A stretch of DNA of 64,000 nucleotides from Rhodococcus sp. SMB37 (GTDB lineage Bacteria; Actinomycetota; Actinomycetes; Mycobacteriales; Mycobacteriaceae), in assembly GCF_004345605.1 (NCBI RefSeq), contig NZ_SLVY01000006.1, positions 1 through 64,000 of the forward strand. Reading direction: 5' to 3'. Shown here one piece after another: positions 63,742 to 64,000 of the stretch; the stretch's first letter is position 1; every line of letters begins with the position of its first letter. Made by a program: the position numbers and the translations under genes. The notes under the pieces are model-generated. The model saw only the letters and a list, made by a program, of their open reading frames with translations, made no database searches and was not told the origin of the DNA.

Positions 63742-64000
63742 ATGGCCTACGTCATCTCGGGCACCTGTACCGACGTCATGGACAAGAGCTGTATGGAAGT
63801 GTGCCCGGTGCATTGCATCTACGAAGGCGCTCGCAAGTTGTACATCCACCCCGACGAATGCATCGATTGCGGGGCATGTGAACCGAATTGCCCGGTCGAA
63901 GCGATCACGTACGAAACCGAGGTTCCCGCAGCGCAGGAGCAGCATGTCGCCGACAATCGAGATTTCTTCTGGTCAGTTCTGCCCGGGCGAGATACCGAAC
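63742..64000 (+). CDS. 7Fe ferredoxin (FdxA-like), partial at window end
   Basis: The first 86 residues are visible. Cys9, Cys17, Cys21 and Cys25 (EVCPVHC) and Cys40, Cys43, Cys46 and Cys50 (CIDCGACEPNCP) form the 3Fe-4S/4Fe-4S pattern of actinobacterial FdxA. About 20 residues are missing beyond the window. GGAGAAAG precedes the ATG. It is the likely electron donor of the P450 at 59.6 kb. Confidence 0.88.
   Translation, partial: MAYVISGTCTDVMDKSCMEVCPVHCIYEGARKLYIHPDECIDCGACEPNCPVEAITYETEVPAAQEQHVADNRDFFWSVLPGRDTE

Overview
The window is high-GC DNA with actinobacterial codon use. Its gene families (IS110/IS630 transposases with actinobacterial relatives, an EthA-type Baeyer-Villiger monooxygenase, an NDMA-type alcohol dehydrogenase, an MftD-like fragment, a PknK-like kinase) point to Rhodococcus or a close relative in the Mycobacteriales. 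The patchwork of accessory genes, insertion sequences and decayed genes suggests a plasmid or genomic island. No rRNA, tRNA, CRISPR array or replication gene was recognised.

Region 1 (about 0.5-16.9 kb) is a dense defence and toxin-antitoxin island. A two-gene CBASS operon (2TM SLATT effector plus CD-NTase) is followed about 1.3 kb later by a second, unrelated CBASS operon (CD-NTase, E2-only conjugase, SLATT effector; 'type II short' layout). Next comes a minus-strand, fully overlapping three-gene operon: a small alarmone hydrolase, a RelA/SpoT-like synthetase and an unknown protein, which looks like a toxSAS toxin-antitoxin unit. Then come a 1343-aa nuclease-helicase with ten helicase-associated repeats, a PLD-like protein and a RES/Xre toxin-antitoxin pair. 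An IS110 element and an IS3 remnant close the region.

Region 2 (17.5-22 kb) holds a DHA2-type drug exporter with a divergent MarR regulator, two decayed genes (PucR-type and RraA-type), and 3-hydroxybutyrate dehydrogenase.

Region 3 (22-44.7 kb) is a catabolic cluster. An EthA-like monooxygenase and a 3-oxoacid CoA-transferase pair lie next to a phytanoyl-CoA-dioxygenase-like hydroxylase, an HSL-type esterase, an SDR, a class III aminotransferase and glutamate dehydrogenase. A tightly overlapping operon follows: an SCP2-like protein, a glutamine-synthetase-like ligase, an alcohol dehydrogenase, a PuuD-type amidase and an aldehyde dehydrogenase. Downstream are a DapB-like amine dehydrogenase, a TetR regulator, an imine-reductase-like ORF fused to a frameshifted oxidoreductase, an APC permease and a second dioxygenase paralogue. 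The set is what a gamma-glutamylated-amine degradation route would need: ligate glutamate to an amine, hydroxylate, oxidise alcohol to aldehyde to acid, then hydrolyse off glutamate. TGATC-type palindromes recur before many of these transcription units and suggest one regulon.

Region 4 (44.7-53.2 kb) is a recombination scar with IS3, IS630 and IS110 remnants, an intact IS630 element with terminal inverted repeats and TA flanks, gene fragments (LLM oxidoreductase, MftD-like), a quinone-oxidoreductase-like gene, a VOC protein, and an IS110 gene with an in-frame amber codon abutting a truncated kinase-ATPase regulator.

Region 5 (53.6-64 kb) is a plus-strand oxidation cluster: MFS importer, crotonase, LuxR-type STAND regulator, cytochrome P450, aldehyde dehydrogenase, NDMA-type alcohol dehydrogenase and a 7Fe ferredoxin cut by the window end. 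It probably hydroxylates a substrate and oxidises it to a carboxylate.
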